From NCBI RefSeq assembly GCF_000315625.1, contig NW_005434627.1, forward strand, positions 35,246-99,245: a DNA stretch of 64,000 nt. The letters are read 5' to 3'. This stretch comes from Guillardia theta CCMP2712 (Eukaryota > Cryptophyceae > Pyrenomonadales > Geminigeraceae). The position numbers were made by a program, and so were the translations under genes. Numbering within the stretch: the stretch's first letter is position 1; every line of letters starts with the position of its first letter. Shown piece after piece: positions 10,832 through 22,300 of the stretch. The notes under the pieces were generated by a model, which made no database searches, was not told where the DNA came from, and worked only from the letters and a program-made list of their open reading frames with translations.

Positions 10832-12348
10832 ATGAATCTGCTTTCTTTCGTAGTGCTCTGTTCGATCCAAGGCGTGGATTCCTTCGGATGGAGTAGTTTC
10901 TCGACAAGTCTTGGTCACCCAGGATCACTATGCAGATCGTTGGCAGCATGTCCACAATATCGGCCAGTCCTCGGTCGAGGATCTCTCAGTCTTGGTAATA
11001 AGACTTCGAAGTCATGGCATACATTTGGAGAAACGACAAAGGTGTCAGTACAGTGCATGAGTACTGAGCAAGAAACGAGAATTCACAAACAAGAGGCTTC
11101 GATGGCCAACTCGAGCACATCTAGGCATGTTCCAATCAATCCACGGCGACAACCCGGCAATGGAACATCTTTGCGACTTTCTTTGCTTCAGAGACGTGTG
11201 GCTGCAGCTGAAAGAGCTGTAGTTGTGTCGCAGGTGAGGAAGATACAAAAACAGACGTCATTGGCCGAGAACCGGAAGAAGATCAGAACGTTGTCCACAC
11301 GAGATGTTGAATGGCTGAAAAGCAAACGGGGCATGAGACTGAGGACAGAGATGTCCCAGGAGAGGATCGTGCGCGCACAGTCGCAAGTGAGAAACGTGGC
11401 CGAGAGGAAGGAAGTGTTGGACCTGTTCGTCAGTGCTACCTCCAGAGCTCTATCAAGAGGGCTGATGGAGCCTGAATCTCCCTTGAGAACAAGCGTGCTA
11501 GCAGGAAACAAGGGCTTCGATCCCTGCTGCGTTGCATCCAGAGACTTGTGGTCTGGAGAGAGACTGCCCGAGGCAGACGACAGTTCCTTGGTCACCTTGG
11601 CTGAATCCGAGATTCGTCATGCGAGGCTTGCTATGTTGGCCATTGTCGGAGGCCCTGCGTCTGAAACGATCAAGAAAACACTTGAGTGGGATGGCTGGGG
11701 GCTTTCAAGGACACCAGAGTTCGAAGGACAGAAGTTCATGGTAGGGGCGCTGGCAGTCTTCCTGGTGAGTAAGGGGATGAGTGCTTGTTCAGTCTTGAAG
11801 AAGTTGCGATAGTTGATGGAGGTGCTGGGAAAGCGTCAATGGAAGCAGGGGAGGAGGATAGGGTACTGGCACCCTGTTTCAGCTGGGAAGTGCGACGATG
11901 ATTACGTAAAGGTAGTCATATGCGATGCTCCCGTCTTGACCTGCAATTGCTGTCAGGTGCCGGGCGATGCAAGCTTCGATCCCCTTGGTATCTACAGAAG
12001 AATGACGTCGGATGATGCAAGATATCTGATGCGATACCGAGAGCTGAACAATGGCAGGCTTGCGATGGTATGGAGCTAGGATGCTTCCTTGCTAGCACCC
12101 GATCTGATCGCTCCTCGGCGCAGGTTGGGTTCCTTGTTTGGGTCTTGGAGAGGATGTTTAGCCTTGTCAAGACCGATCCTTTCCCATGGTTCCTCGACTT
12201 GTGCTGCGCGTCAATCTTGCTCCTGACACCTTCCTTGCAGGAAGTACACTCTCAGCTACGCTCCTCTTTGGCACTGGGTCAAATGAACCTCCCAGGCCTT
12301 GGCGGGTGTCTACAGCCTGGCATCCGCGCAGACTTAAGCGACCGTTAG
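10832..12348 (+). CDS. LHC-like chlorophyll-binding family protein with long N-terminal extension
   Basis: Exon 1 (10832-11764) begins with a signal-peptide-like MNLLSFVVLCSIQGVDS followed by F-G-W, the Phe-first transit motif of red-lineage secondary plastids. About 250 basic, low-hydrophobicity residues come next. Helix 1 then shows the light-harvesting motif ESEIRHARLAMLAIVGG, where E and R/H are the charge pair and chlorophyll ligands. A possible helix 2 ends the exon (FMVGALAVFL). Exon at 11957-12067 reads GDASFDPLGIY and RYRELNNGRLAM, the canonical third-helix ligand motif. Exon 12124-12348 continues VGFLVWVLERMF and ends at TAG. Direct joining of 11764 to 11957 and of 12067 to 12124 keeps phase 0. 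The 192-nt intron between the first two could hide a small exon, and the last 35 residues may be mis-spliced. The role should be thylakoid pigment binding or photoprotection. The long extension is unusual for the family. Confidence 0.8.
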
Positions 12349-12679
12349 CGCCTGGCCCAGAACCTGAACAGTCCGGTGACGGGCCTCGTTTGCGAAAATT
12401 ATTCAGCTTGGCACAGATCGAAGATCGGGTTGAAGTGGATTGATGCCCATGATGCTTCAAGGCCGTGGCTCTCAGAGCCTCACTGGATTGTTTTGAGGAT
12501 TCGCGCCAGCATAGCGATGTTCCCTCGCAGAGTTTCACGGCCGGAAGGCTCCAAATCCCCGGGCTGAGAACGGCGAGCGCTACGACTGACCAGTACATGG
12601 CACGGACTGGGACTGCACAAGTCACTGGCAGCGGAACCCGAGCGGCTGCAGCAGCATCACTGTCAAGCACTGCCAGGTA
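12349..12679. other. no supported gene
   Basis: Open on both strands but without domain, signal or splice pattern. A minus-strand frame contains a hydrophobic MYWSVVALAVLSPGIWS segment; I do not count it as a gene. Confidence 0.3.
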
Positions 12680-13590
12680 GGAAGCCACTGATCAGTGAAG
12701 GGTCACAGAGCCGTCGAAGGCTCCCGGGGCTCTCGATGATGATTCCGCCCCGGGCGGCGATGTAAGGCGCGGCCCGGGGCAGCCGCTGAGCCGTGCCGGA
12801 CTCGGCAGTGAGATCGGACTTGCCTGGACCGGTCCGACCCTGGCAGTACGGTAGACTCGGAGACTGCAGGCTATCATATGCCTTGAAGCGGCGCCGCGAC
12901 CGCCGGGATACCTGAAGTAGTCCGCCGCTCGTCCGCGGCTGAACAGGCTTCCGTCCGTCATCAGTGCCGGGCATTTCAAGCGAGCGGCGGCCGGCCGGGC
13001 GGCTTCAAGCCTCTGACAGGCCGCCGGGCTCCCACCGTGGAAGCCGCCGGAGACTTCAACTTGCCGGGGGGAACTTGGGGAGACGGTGCCGGGCGGCCGC
13101 GTCGCACGGACCCGCGACCGTGACCGGTGCTCGTGATCGGAACTGCGGCTCCGCGACTCAGTCACAGTTGGCCGGGCTCGCGGCCCGGCCAACTGGACTC
13201 CGGAGCCGCCGCGGCCCGGTATGATCACGCTGCCCGGCGACTCCCGACACCGTGCTGAGGATCGGACGGCGACCCGGGCCAGGCTCACTGAGTCACGGTG
13301 CGTACGTCACAGTACCCGGTAGGGCCTCGGTATGACAGTGGCGAGTGGCCGGTCAAGTTCAGAGTCAAGCTTCACTGTCCGCGAGCCTTCATTGCGCGGC
13401 CCGGCGCGTGACTGTTCGCGGCCGGGCAGAGGGCCGCTGAGGACGGACCGTCCGATCGCCTCCCGGCAAGTCACAGTGACGCCCGGGGCCGCCGCGCTCC
13501 GACTGCCGGGCCCAGTCAAGCCAGCCTTAGTCAGTACAGCGGCGACGGTACCGTACCGTGGCTACGCCTAGGCTTACGGTACAGTGCCAT
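12680..13590. repeat. GC-rich palindromic-word island 4 (longest)
   Basis: About 0.9 kb of CCGGGC, GTCAC, CGGTCC, GAGTC and GTAC words, ending GGTACCGTACCGTGGCTACG. No coding evidence in any frame. Confidence 0.65.
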
Positions 13591-14270
13591 TGAATACAAC
13601 TACTCATTACGTTCGCTTATAGCTTTAGTTAATTCTCGATCCTGTCCTTCTGGTACTAATCATGGACACGGCTCTAATTGCAATTTGTACCAGTCCTTCC
13701 CCCCCTGATGGCGCCTGGGGGTCTTCTGCCCTTGCCTGGAGTAGACCCCACCCTCACTCTCCCATGGGAAAAGAGTAGGTCGGGTGGGCGACTTGGCTGG
13801 GGCAAGGGTAGGTTGTGAACCTTTTATTCCAAGTATTTGCATGCAGAAATTTGTATCGGCGGCGTGCTATTCTTAGATTCAAACTGTACTGCATGACGAC
13901 AATAAAATCAATTCTACACGCCTTCGTGGTACAAGAACAGTACCGAAAATCCTATCGACCCACCCATGCTTTTCTCTGTTGGATACAGGAGGCATAACCC
14001 CTGGTCAGAGGCGTGTATTCAAAATTTGAACTTTAACGTAAGGTACCCACCCTTGCTCATGTGTCATAATTCCACAAAACAGGAGGGTGGTCGATACGGC
14101 ACTCAATCTTGGGATCAGGGGGTGGGTGGTAAGGAATCCCCAACCCATCCCTCCCTCTCGATGCATGATGAATGTTGCCCATCCAGCGACCATCAGGCTA
14201 CTGAAAGATGCCAAGACCAACATGGTGACAGAGGTCAAACATGAGAATCAAAGATGGTGGGTTTGAGTGG
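13591..14270. other. C-rich strand-biased tract beside island 4
   Basis: Interspersed CCACCC, CCCACCC, GGGTGGG and CCAACCCATCC words in otherwise unstructured DNA. Contains AATTTGTACCA at 13682-13692. No gene seen. Confidence 0.4.
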
Positions 14271-15779
14271 TATGCATGCTCACTTTGCAACTCTGATACT
14301 TTAGTGACAGATCCTGCTTCCCGGCGAGCAGTCATCGTGCATGGATCAGGATGCCCAAAGCTCTGCCCTTTTCAACGCTGCACTTGCACATATTACATGT
14401 GGTGATGCACTCAGGTTGGCATTGCTACTCCACATACAGGTTGATGACAGACGTTATATTGTCTAGATTGTTTCGAACCCCAATTCCAGCTTGAACAACA
14501 TTGTTGAAGACGTGCAAACTGTTAGCGGCAATCTGTTTCTCAAAAACAGATCCCATCACGAATCACGGTGAGGCTGAGATCAAGTGAAGATTGATCTTCT
14601 CATGTTTGTGTATCAGGTAAGCATCGTGCATCCACATGAACAAGCAACACGGCATTTTTTTCCTTGGCACCTTCCTTCCTAGCAGAACAATGAACACATG
14701 TAAGATATTACATGCTCGTGACGATATCGACAGCAGACAAGTTTTACGACAAAAGAAAATTATGTAGGGATGATCTAAGTGTATCGAATACTTGCTGTTG
14801 GTGCTCAACATGTGGAGAAAAGACGATTTGAATGAATTCATGAGAATTCATGACAGTGGATCACTTCTGAAGCAACGTATCTCAATGTTGCATACATAGC
14901 TTGACTTCATATCCTTACATCGTGAAAGTTGACAACCTGTATGGAGTGAGCTTTTCTGCGTCACATCATCATGCTGAGATCTGCATGCAACTTTCCAGCG
15001 CAGTTGCAGAGTCATGTGCACAGGAGTTCTCTTGCAAGTAAACTAATTCCAGATCATGCTTAATGAAATGCGTACCGTCTGTTGATGCCTTGACCGAGAA
15101 CAATCGTGTTACAGAGTATTGCTACTCGCTGCATGCGAAGCTGCTACTGTCTACAACACTCTAGAGTTCTGAACATCATATCAGTCCACAGCATGCAGGT
15201 TGCAAGGTTCCGAACGAACCACGCTTCAAAGCAGGGCCATGAGCTTTGAATCATGCTTGATAGAACACGTACACTCAGCTCAGTTCATGCTTTCGTGACC
15301 CTAGTTGGATGTTCATACACCTTGCCAATACCCGTGAAACATGTTGCCTCTCCCATTCAAATGTATACTGTAAATCTGAGGCACAAAATTTCTAACATCA
15401 AATATCTTGAACTATGCAAAATCAAAATCCTTGATTACACTATGATGAGGCAAGAGCAGGATGCTCGTTGTCCCATCTTGTTTGTGAGGGCACGAGTGAA
15501 GGTTGAGCTGCTTTGACAAACAGCACTGGATATCTAGTGCAATACTTTACATCTCAAGCATTTGTTTATTGATAAAACATAACATTGTCGACTATGCGAA
15601 TGAAAAATCATCACAGCAACACTTGGATGGTGCTTGATTCTGAACTTGCAAGATTAGATTACGATAAGGATGATTGTATTCACAAAAGCAATACAACGAC
15701 CGTGTTATCAAGATATCTCATCGACATTAACTTCGAATCTTGATGGTCTATCCGTCTTCGTCATTGATTAGCGTTGTGC
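14271..15779. other. 1.5 kb AT-rich intergenic DNA
   Basis: Only short open frames without recognisable domains or splice pairs. Nothing further seen. Confidence 0.4.
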
Positions 15780-16009
15780 ATATCCCTGCACCATCGCGAG
15801 AGGGCTGAAGGGAGGGGGGAGGGGCTCGGGGGGTCTACCATCATAAAATGCTGGACTCTTAAAAGTATTGTAATTTGTACCATTAAAACAAATAAATTAG
15901 TATTACAGGACCCACCCCTGTGCATTTCCCTCTTCAAACTCTACCACGCCTGTATCAAAGCCCCACAGGAAAAAGAACCCCAAAACCAACAAGCGAACGT
16001 AATGTAGGC
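15780..16009. other. C/G-rich strand-biased tract beside island 5
   Basis: GGGAGGGGGGAGGGGCTCGG, then AATTTGTACCA at 15872-15882 and CCCACCCCTG. Same flank type as 13591-14270. Confidence 0.4.
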
Positions 16010-16520
16010 TGAGAACTAGGCCGCCGTGACTGACTCAGTGAGTTGAGTTCAGCCTTCACAGGCCCCCCGGAGCCTGTGTGGCATTGTGCCAGCCGCTGGC
16101 ATGACTCGTAACTTCCGGGCCCTCCGTCGGAGAGTCCGGGCCCGGCCCCCAAGACTCCGAGCCAAGTTACTGGCCGCGCCCAAGTGACTCAGTGCCATCA
16201 TCGGGGATCGGACCGTACGGCGGCGGCGGGGACCCGGCGTCACTCACCGTCTCAGGCCACACAGTCCGATCACCGTTGGCACACAGCCTCGGCGGCGGCG
16301 TGATCTCAAGTTCCCGGTGTGGCTCGGCGGCGCGGCGGGTCCGTAACCGCCGGAGTCTGACTCTGCCCTTCGTTCTGATAGTGCCTCCCGGGCACGGCGC
16401 GGCCGCATTCCGAAGTTCACCCGCCCGGCCCCCGGGGCGCGGGCGCCGGAGTCGCCGGGACTCGGCCGGGTGACTCGCCGGGCCGGCCGGAGGCGAGGCG
16501 GACCCGGTGTCACATTGACG
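16010..16520. repeat. GC-rich palindromic-word island 5
   Basis: GTGACTGACTCAGTGAGTTG, CCGTACGGCGG, GGCCGGCCGG words. Ends abruptly about 20 bp before the ATG of the small gene at 16538. Confidence 0.6.
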
Positions 16521-16537
16521 CGCCGCTAAAAGGGGAG

Positions 16538-16826
16538 ATGACTCTCATGCGGATGTTTATGCGGCTGCATGGCGGGTTGGAGGTCGATGAGGAAGACATG
16601 CAAGACTGCAAGGCTGCAGCGCAAGTTTGCACAACCGTAGGATGCACAACAGACGAGTAAGTAGCTCTCTGACACAGTACATGTTAGTTGGTTGCCGTTT
16701 GCTCCTGATTGCATGCGATCAGTGTTGAATAGAAGTTGACTCTATCTTTCTGATTGTTGCAGTGATAAGGAGGACTTGTGCAATCTTCTCCGAAAGGTTC
16801 AATTCCCCAAGTACAGCTCGCACTGA
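16538..16826 (+). CDS. small cysteine-containing protein, two exons
   Basis: Exons 16538-16656 and 16763-16826 flank a clean 106-nt intron (GTAAGT donor, TTGTTGCAG acceptor). They sum to 183 nt, 60 aa plus stop. The protein is Met-rich at the start (MTLMRMFMRLHGG), acidic (EVDEEDMQD), then has four cysteines spaced CX6C, CX4C, CX9C in DCKAAAQVCTTVGCTT and DKEDLCNLLRKV. This is not the twin CX9C pattern of mitochondrial import proteins, and I recognise no family. It may be the 3' end of a longer gene whose upstream part was replaced by the adjoining GC island, since the frame stays open to about 16513. Both splice sites and the phase match favour a real gene. Confidence 0.5.
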
Positions 16827-17753
16827 TTCCCATCGTCCGACATCAACATCGCACGTTTCTGCCTGTTCCTTTCGCCTCGGAGGCCATTCAAATGATCAGC
16901 CGCTAGTAATAGTATGCTAAAATATTGTATTGGCTTCAAGGCATATAAGATGTTACCAAGAGACTTGCCTGTCTCCTGAGACGTAATGGCAATGAGTAGG
17001 GTCATTGTGATGCTGGCACGACAAGAGCAGCTGTTGGCTTGCATACCAACATGCCGTCTGGATCAAATATACAATGATCCTTTTTTACGGTGCAATGCAA
17101 ATGTGGTACAGGCAGAGCCATAGGATCTCAATCCTCTTAAACGGTACGATGTTGACAATACACGAGCAACTCCTCTCAGTGCTGTAATCTGTGTCACAAA
17201 CACCATGTCCCCTTGATTATTACTGAATTTCAAGAATTGTGCAATTTCGTTCCGTGATTCGGAACTTTGACAGGAAAGTGGCGTGATTTGAGCAATGCGT
17301 TGCTGACAAGATCAATTGTCAAACATAGGTTGATTAATTTGAGCCTGCTGAAGAAGAGTCATCGGCTGAAATGTCAAAATGTTTGGTGAAGACAAGCAAT
17401 AACCGGCGTTCGGGTTCACTCGATGTTGTGCCGAATTTCAACACTTCCCTTGCTCGCAGAGAGAAGGAAATGAAAGCATACACCATGAATCATGCATGCA
17501 TAAAATCAGAGACAATTCATTCCATAAATGATTGTGTAAGAAAGGAAGCTAAGCCGCCGTGAAACAAAACATTAAAGTTTCATCTCATTTCATGCTCCAA
17601 CAGCGACTTGACATTTCGAGATGATGAATTCATTGCTCCATAGCTGTGCCAGAACATGAGTGCTCAAATAAAGCAAACTCCTGATACATCACCATCTCCT
17701 TCAATGATTGCGACTTTAGAAATGATCTCATCATAGTATTCTAACGAAATGTG
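16827..17753. other. intergenic, no gene seen
   Basis: AT-rich spacer between the convergent ends of the small gene and the proteasome gene. Would contain both 3' UTRs. No other feature recognised. Confidence 0.4.
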
Positions 17754-19137
17754 TCAAAGACCACAGAGCATCAAAACATGTTCAGCCTTACTCGTAGTCC
17801 CCTTGGGGTAGAAGAGAGGATTCTTGCTCTTATACTTGGGCTCGGCCTTGTCAAGATTGCTGGATGAAGTAAGCTTCCGGCATTGCCTGTATATTCAAGA
17901 GCTGGCACTTACCGGAATCTTTGAACCCCTTCAGGAGTGATCACAGTGATGTCCACGTTGCTGCCAAGTACAATCACTAAAGAATCAGTCAACGATGATT
18001 TCCTACCTTCCCGAACCAAGATCGTTGTCAATGCCAGATTGAATCGCAGCACGTACAAGGTCAATCCCCTAAATCATTGTTAGTGGAGACCGCTACAACT
18101 CAGAAAGCCCTGACCGGTTGTCTCTCAAGACCCTCTTGATATCCGGCCTCAAAAACCTTGAAACAATCGATGATCAGCTGCACATCGAAATTTAGCAGGG
18201 TACACACCGCCATTGCAGCAAGAGATCCGGATCCCATTGTTACAAAGGGCAGCTGATCAACGCTACCATGTCTATGTTGAGAGATCAGCAACTTCAGCGA
18301 GATCAACATTGGATATCATACGGATGAATGGTGTATAAAGAAGGCCCGGTCGAATCAACCCCACCAACCACAAGTGCAGCACTTATATAGCCCTTGTCTC
18401 GAGTTATATCTGAAACAAAGAAAGACAAATTCGACATACCTGATATCTGAACAAATATTGCGAGAGCATAGTCACAGCAGTGATCACACGGCATTCGCGT
18501 CTGTAAATATGAAAATCAGAGAACATTGCCTCCAGTGATGATAAAGCACCCAGTATTCAATCGATGGAGCGTAAGGTTTGAAGCCATCATCTCTGTCGTG
18601 AAGAAAGTTCATTCAAATGTGCCATTCGGTGTAAATGAAACTGTCACCAGTAACATTTTCACAATCCGCAGATGTTCCGGCTCTGTACAAGTAATCAATG
18701 ATACAGTCTTAGGCTCGAATGAAAAAATGAATACCCGCAACAAAAAATATTCGGGGCAAGGTAGTGGATCTTTTCGCAATTCCTGTTCGATCATCAAACA
18801 CATACAATCACATAGCTTTCAATACTTGTCGGCAACGATGGGTCCAGAGGTAGCGCGAGTATCAGCTCCAAGAACTACACCATCCTTGAAAATGATACCT
18901 GGAAAGGAACATACATTGAGAACGCAGGGATTGATTTGCAAACGATTCACCAGCAATGGTGGTTCCGGTTTTCTTTGCTTTCTTAATGATGGAGCTGGAA
19001 CCATAATTTGCTTGAGACTCTAGCCAGGCATTTCTACCACATCAAGTCATAAAAAGGGAAAAAGTGGTTCATCGTATCAACCTTTTGCAAAGGTCAAACG
19101 AAAATCCACCCTTGGGAATTTCAAGACTTGCTTCCAT
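17754..19137 (-). CDS. PSMB7: 20S proteasome subunit beta-2 (PSMB7/Pup1 type)
   Basis: Thirteen exons: 19137-19082, 19033-18951, 18898-18826, 18782-18735, 18682-18648, 18592-18550, 18500-18440, 18392-18322, 18271-18208, 18156-18115, 18068-18007, 17960-17913 and 17859-17754. They total 792 nt, 263 aa, all in phase. The pro-sequence (MEASLEIPKGGFSFDLCKRN onward, about 43 residues) ends at KKTG, and processing exposes the catalytic Thr of TTIAG. Diagnostic blocks follow: IIFKDGVVLGADTRAT, NIFCCGAGTSADCENVT, MMASNLTLHR, MLSQYLFRYQGYISAALVVG, TIHPHGSVDQLPFVTMGSGS, DNDLGSGSNVDITVI, and the C-terminal arm ending YPKGTTSKAEHVLMLCGL. Beta-2 carries the trypsin-like activity of the 20S core, in cytosol and nucleus. 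Length is close to the family norm (about 270). All introns are 41-60 nt or slightly longer. Confidence 0.96.
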
Positions 19138-19669
19138 GATCCTGGAAATGAGAATCAATTGACCAGGCCGACATCTCACTCAGAAAATCAAAACATTCAC
19201 ATAGATACACCACTTGAAGCAAAGTCAATTCAAACAAAGATGTGGACGAGACTGATGGAATACAACACAATACTAAGTAGAACCAGCTTCACTGCAAACT
19301 GGCTGATCTCCACCTTACTTAGATAGCCGATCCTGAGTTAGTTAATATGAAGCAGATTCATCTTTCGGCAAAATTCTCTTGCATAGTCACTAATCGCCTC
19401 CTTTCATCATCTCGAATCCACGATGTATCTGCACAGACTCCTTGCTACTCCGTTCTCCTCGCTCTCCTTTCTCATTCATCTATCAACCGTCACTTCCTGT
19501 AACGATCCAGTGCTCTGGTCAACTCCGTCTCTCTCATTCCTGTTGTTTTCGAACTTCTACTCTCGTCCCCCTTCGTCTTCCTCCTCTTCGCCCTTCGCTG
19601 CTCATAGCAAATGCATCGCTGCTTTCAGTCCGCCAGCTGTCCATTCGGATTAAATCGATTTGAATCGAA
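19138..19669. other. upstream region of proteasome gene, no other gene seen
   Basis: Promoter side of the minus-strand beta-2 gene. Pyrimidine-rich at 19420-19600. A short plus frame beginning MYLHRLLATPFSS has a hydrophobic start but runs into the GC island and has no support. Confidence 0.35.
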
Positions 19670-20290
19670 ATGGTTGCCGCAACCGGCCGGCCGGCGGCGC
19701 CCGGCATACACGCCCGGCCCGCGGCGGCCGGGCGTCACGCCCGTCCGAGTCAGACTGAGTCTCAGCAGCACGGTCACCGGACGTGACGGTGGACGCCGTA
19801 TCACTGTGACGGTGCCAACGACCGAACTGAACTTGACCGTGGAAGTTTGTACATTCGTTCATGTCCGATCCGATCATGAGTCCAAACTTGGCAAAACTGA
19901 CTTGAAAGTCGCTGCCGCCCGGAGCCTGTCAGCGGCCGGGCCGGGCACCGGGCGTCACAGGGACCGAGCCTGACGGCCCCAGTTTCATGTTGGCATTCAT
20001 TCCAGCACGCCTGAAGCCTCACCGTCAGGCACCGTCAGAAAGACTGAGTCCTCAGGCCGAAACCGTGACACGGCACAACTTGCCAAGTTGTGATCGGACA
20101 CACAGCGGAAGTTGCCACGCAAGGACCGTACGATCAAGTCTCGGAGCTCAGTGGCCATCATGATTCAAGCACAGCCAGCGGCGGGCTAGCCTTGTCGGGA
20201 CACAACTTGTGACACACAACTTGCGCGCAAGGATGATCAATGAGCTGGGCGGCTACAGGGCGGCGTCAGCTTAATGAAAATTTAGCAGAT
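19670..20290. repeat. GC-rich palindromic-word island 6
   Basis: CCGGCCGGCGGC, GTCACCGGACGTGAC words. Its right part (20060-20240) shifts to CAACTTG/CAAGTTG and ACACACAACTTG words, so the palindromic style persists at lower GC. Confidence 0.6.
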
Positions 20291-20755
20291 CTTTGATTCC
20301 GACACTACCTCCACACATTGCAAGAACTCAATATGAGTTCTTGAGGAAGTCTTAAATACACACATTGGCATTAACAATAGAGGAAGCCAAGACTTTGCCA
20401 TGTCTTAAGCTTGTTGAGAACTTTCCGTCTTCAAGGTGCCTTTCGTTCAATCATGGAAATGCTGCAATCCAACAGTGAAGACAAATGTGATTCCCATACA
20501 CTTCGCTAAACCGAAACATGGCAATCCAGAAATATTTCTCCAGTCTGGTACATTTGAATCACAACAGAAAGTTGCTTTCTTGCCTTAATCAGTCAGGCAG
20601 AGTTGAATGTAACTACATTGGTATTTCATATGATTTATTACACTTTCGGATCTGCTCAGCTTCAGAAGCGCACCAATTCTGTGAATCTATCTATCAAGGC
20701 CACTCTAACTATTATACACGAGCGCAAGTGATCACACAAACTGCCTAAGGTAGGC
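20291..20755. other. downstream region of histone H3, no gene seen
   Basis: AT-rich. Expected to hold the H3 3' UTR. No canonical histone stem-loop was recognised, which fits a replacement-type, polyadenylated H3 with introns. Confidence 0.4.
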
Positions 20756-21366
20756 TTAAGCACGCTCGCCACGGATGCGGCGTGCAAGCTGAATGTCCTT
20801 GGGCATGATAGTGACACGCTTGGCGTGGATAGCGCAGAGGTTGGTGTCCTCGAAGAGCGAAGTGAGGTAGGCCTCAGATGCCTCCTGGAGCGCCATGATG
20901 GCATGCGACTGGAAGCGAAGATCTGTTTTGAAATCTTGGGCGACCTCGCGGACAAGACGCTGGAAAGGCAACTTCCTGAAATCCAAAAACATCAAGAAAT
21001 GTAAATTTACGAAAAATATCAAGATATACCTGATGAGCAATTCGGTAGACTTCTGGTATCTACGAATCTCACGGAGGGCAACAGTTCCTGGCCTGCATTA
21101 CATATTACTCACTGCTGCGGCTGGCACAAAACAAACCATCACCTGAAGCGATGGGGCTTCTTGACACCACCGGTGGATGGTGCAGACTTGCGCGCAGCCT
21201 TGGAAGCAAGCTGCTTGCGGGGGGCCTGACGCAAACACCATCAGAAACATGAAAGCAAACTAAGCTCACAACAGCAGAATTTCTACAACAATCATATATC
21301 TCTAGGACAACTGAAACTCACCTTGCCACCTGTGGACTTGCGGGCTGTCTGCTTGGTACGGGCCAT
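20756..21366 (-). CDS. histone H3, replacement (H3.3-like) type, four exons
   Basis: Exons 21366-21322, 21225-21143, 21092-21030 and 20975-20756 total 411 nt, giving the standard 136 residues including Met. The tail carries every main modifiable lysine: [14 protein letters not shown], then [16 protein letters not shown], then [11 protein letters not shown]. Core blocks are [74 protein letters not shown] and [19 protein letters not shown]. Differences from the animal consensus include Ser for Thr22, Ser for Ala31, Phe for Tyr41, and SHAIM at 86-90. Ser31 and a non-canonical 86-90 block, together with introns, point to a replication-independent variant. It is a core nucleosome subunit. Introns are 50-96 nt. 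Confidence 0.96.
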
Positions 21367-22300
21367 GGACGATTAGTCTGGTTAGTGAGAGGAGAGGAGA
21401 CGGGAACGAGGAAGGGACAGGAATACGCGTGGGATGTCCCGGTCGCTGAGCGGTTCAAATGCCCTCTCCTTTTTATTCCAACCACCCCCACCCTCCCGCC
21501 CCTACCCCCTTTTGACCACATTTCTTCATCTCCGGCCTTTACTACCCACCCTACTTTCCCTGCTTTTCCTACCTAGCAGTGCCCCACCCCTGCGAGATTC
21601 ACGGCCCTCAAGCCCACCCCCCCAATTCTCTGCGCACCACCCATGAATTCTTTTGGTCACGTTCTCTGGAGCGGGCTTCCAAAACCCCTCAGACGTAGGG
21701 GACAAGGGTCAGCGATCTCCCAATTGTCACCCCTAGTCGGGAGGTGACCCCTCCTCCTTCCATCCCCGGGCTTGTCACTCCTCCGGCCCCTCCACGGCCC
21801 GGAATCCATGTTGCCCCAAGTATACTGGGAACCACCCTACCATCTAATTTCCTCTTAGCTACCAGAATTCACTACCCCTACCCACCAATTTCAGACCATG
21901 CATAGCTAGAGTACTACCCCACCCTCAATTTCCATCCATGCGCACCGAGGTGATAACGGCACCTACCCCATGTTTAGGTCAACATCTGACATCCATACCC
22001 TACCAAACACCTCCAAACACAAATACCACCCCGACCTCCTTTACAAGAACATAGCCACCCCTTTGATTCAATACAGCCACCACCACCCATCAAACATCAA
22101 ATTGGTCTAGAGTACCCCTTATTTTATGAGATTTGGGCACCGGTGACGAAGGGAAAAATTTGAATCCTGGGTCCCCAGACCCCTTTATCTTATAGCTAGC
22201 TAAAATGAGGGGTACAACACAAGGTGTGGAGCACTCTGGGTGGGTTCCCCTGGTAGGGTCCAACCCCGGACCCCTTACCAGATCATCTCATCCGTTACGG
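21367..22300. other. H3 promoter side and C-rich strand-biased tract
   Basis: From about 21470 the plus strand is dominated by CCCACCC, CCCTACCC and ACCACCCC words with almost no long G runs. It includes a palindrome-like GCTAGC at 22196 and a GGGTTCCCCTGG segment at 22240. No gene seen. Confidence 0.45.

Noticed and set aside
12167-12688. 173-aa minus-strand frame with a hydrophobic MYWSVVALAVL segment
   Set aside because: No start context, splice sites or domain; it overlaps the 3' end of the LHC-like gene on the other strand.
12692-13288. 198-aa minus-strand frame in GC island 4
   Set aside because: Arg/Pro/Gly/Ala-only composition caused by GC content; no domain, and similar frames occur in every island on both strands.
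21470-22300. Internal telomeric repeat from CCCTACCC words
   Set aside because: Words are irregularly spaced and variable, not a tandem array; no telomere unit could be defined.
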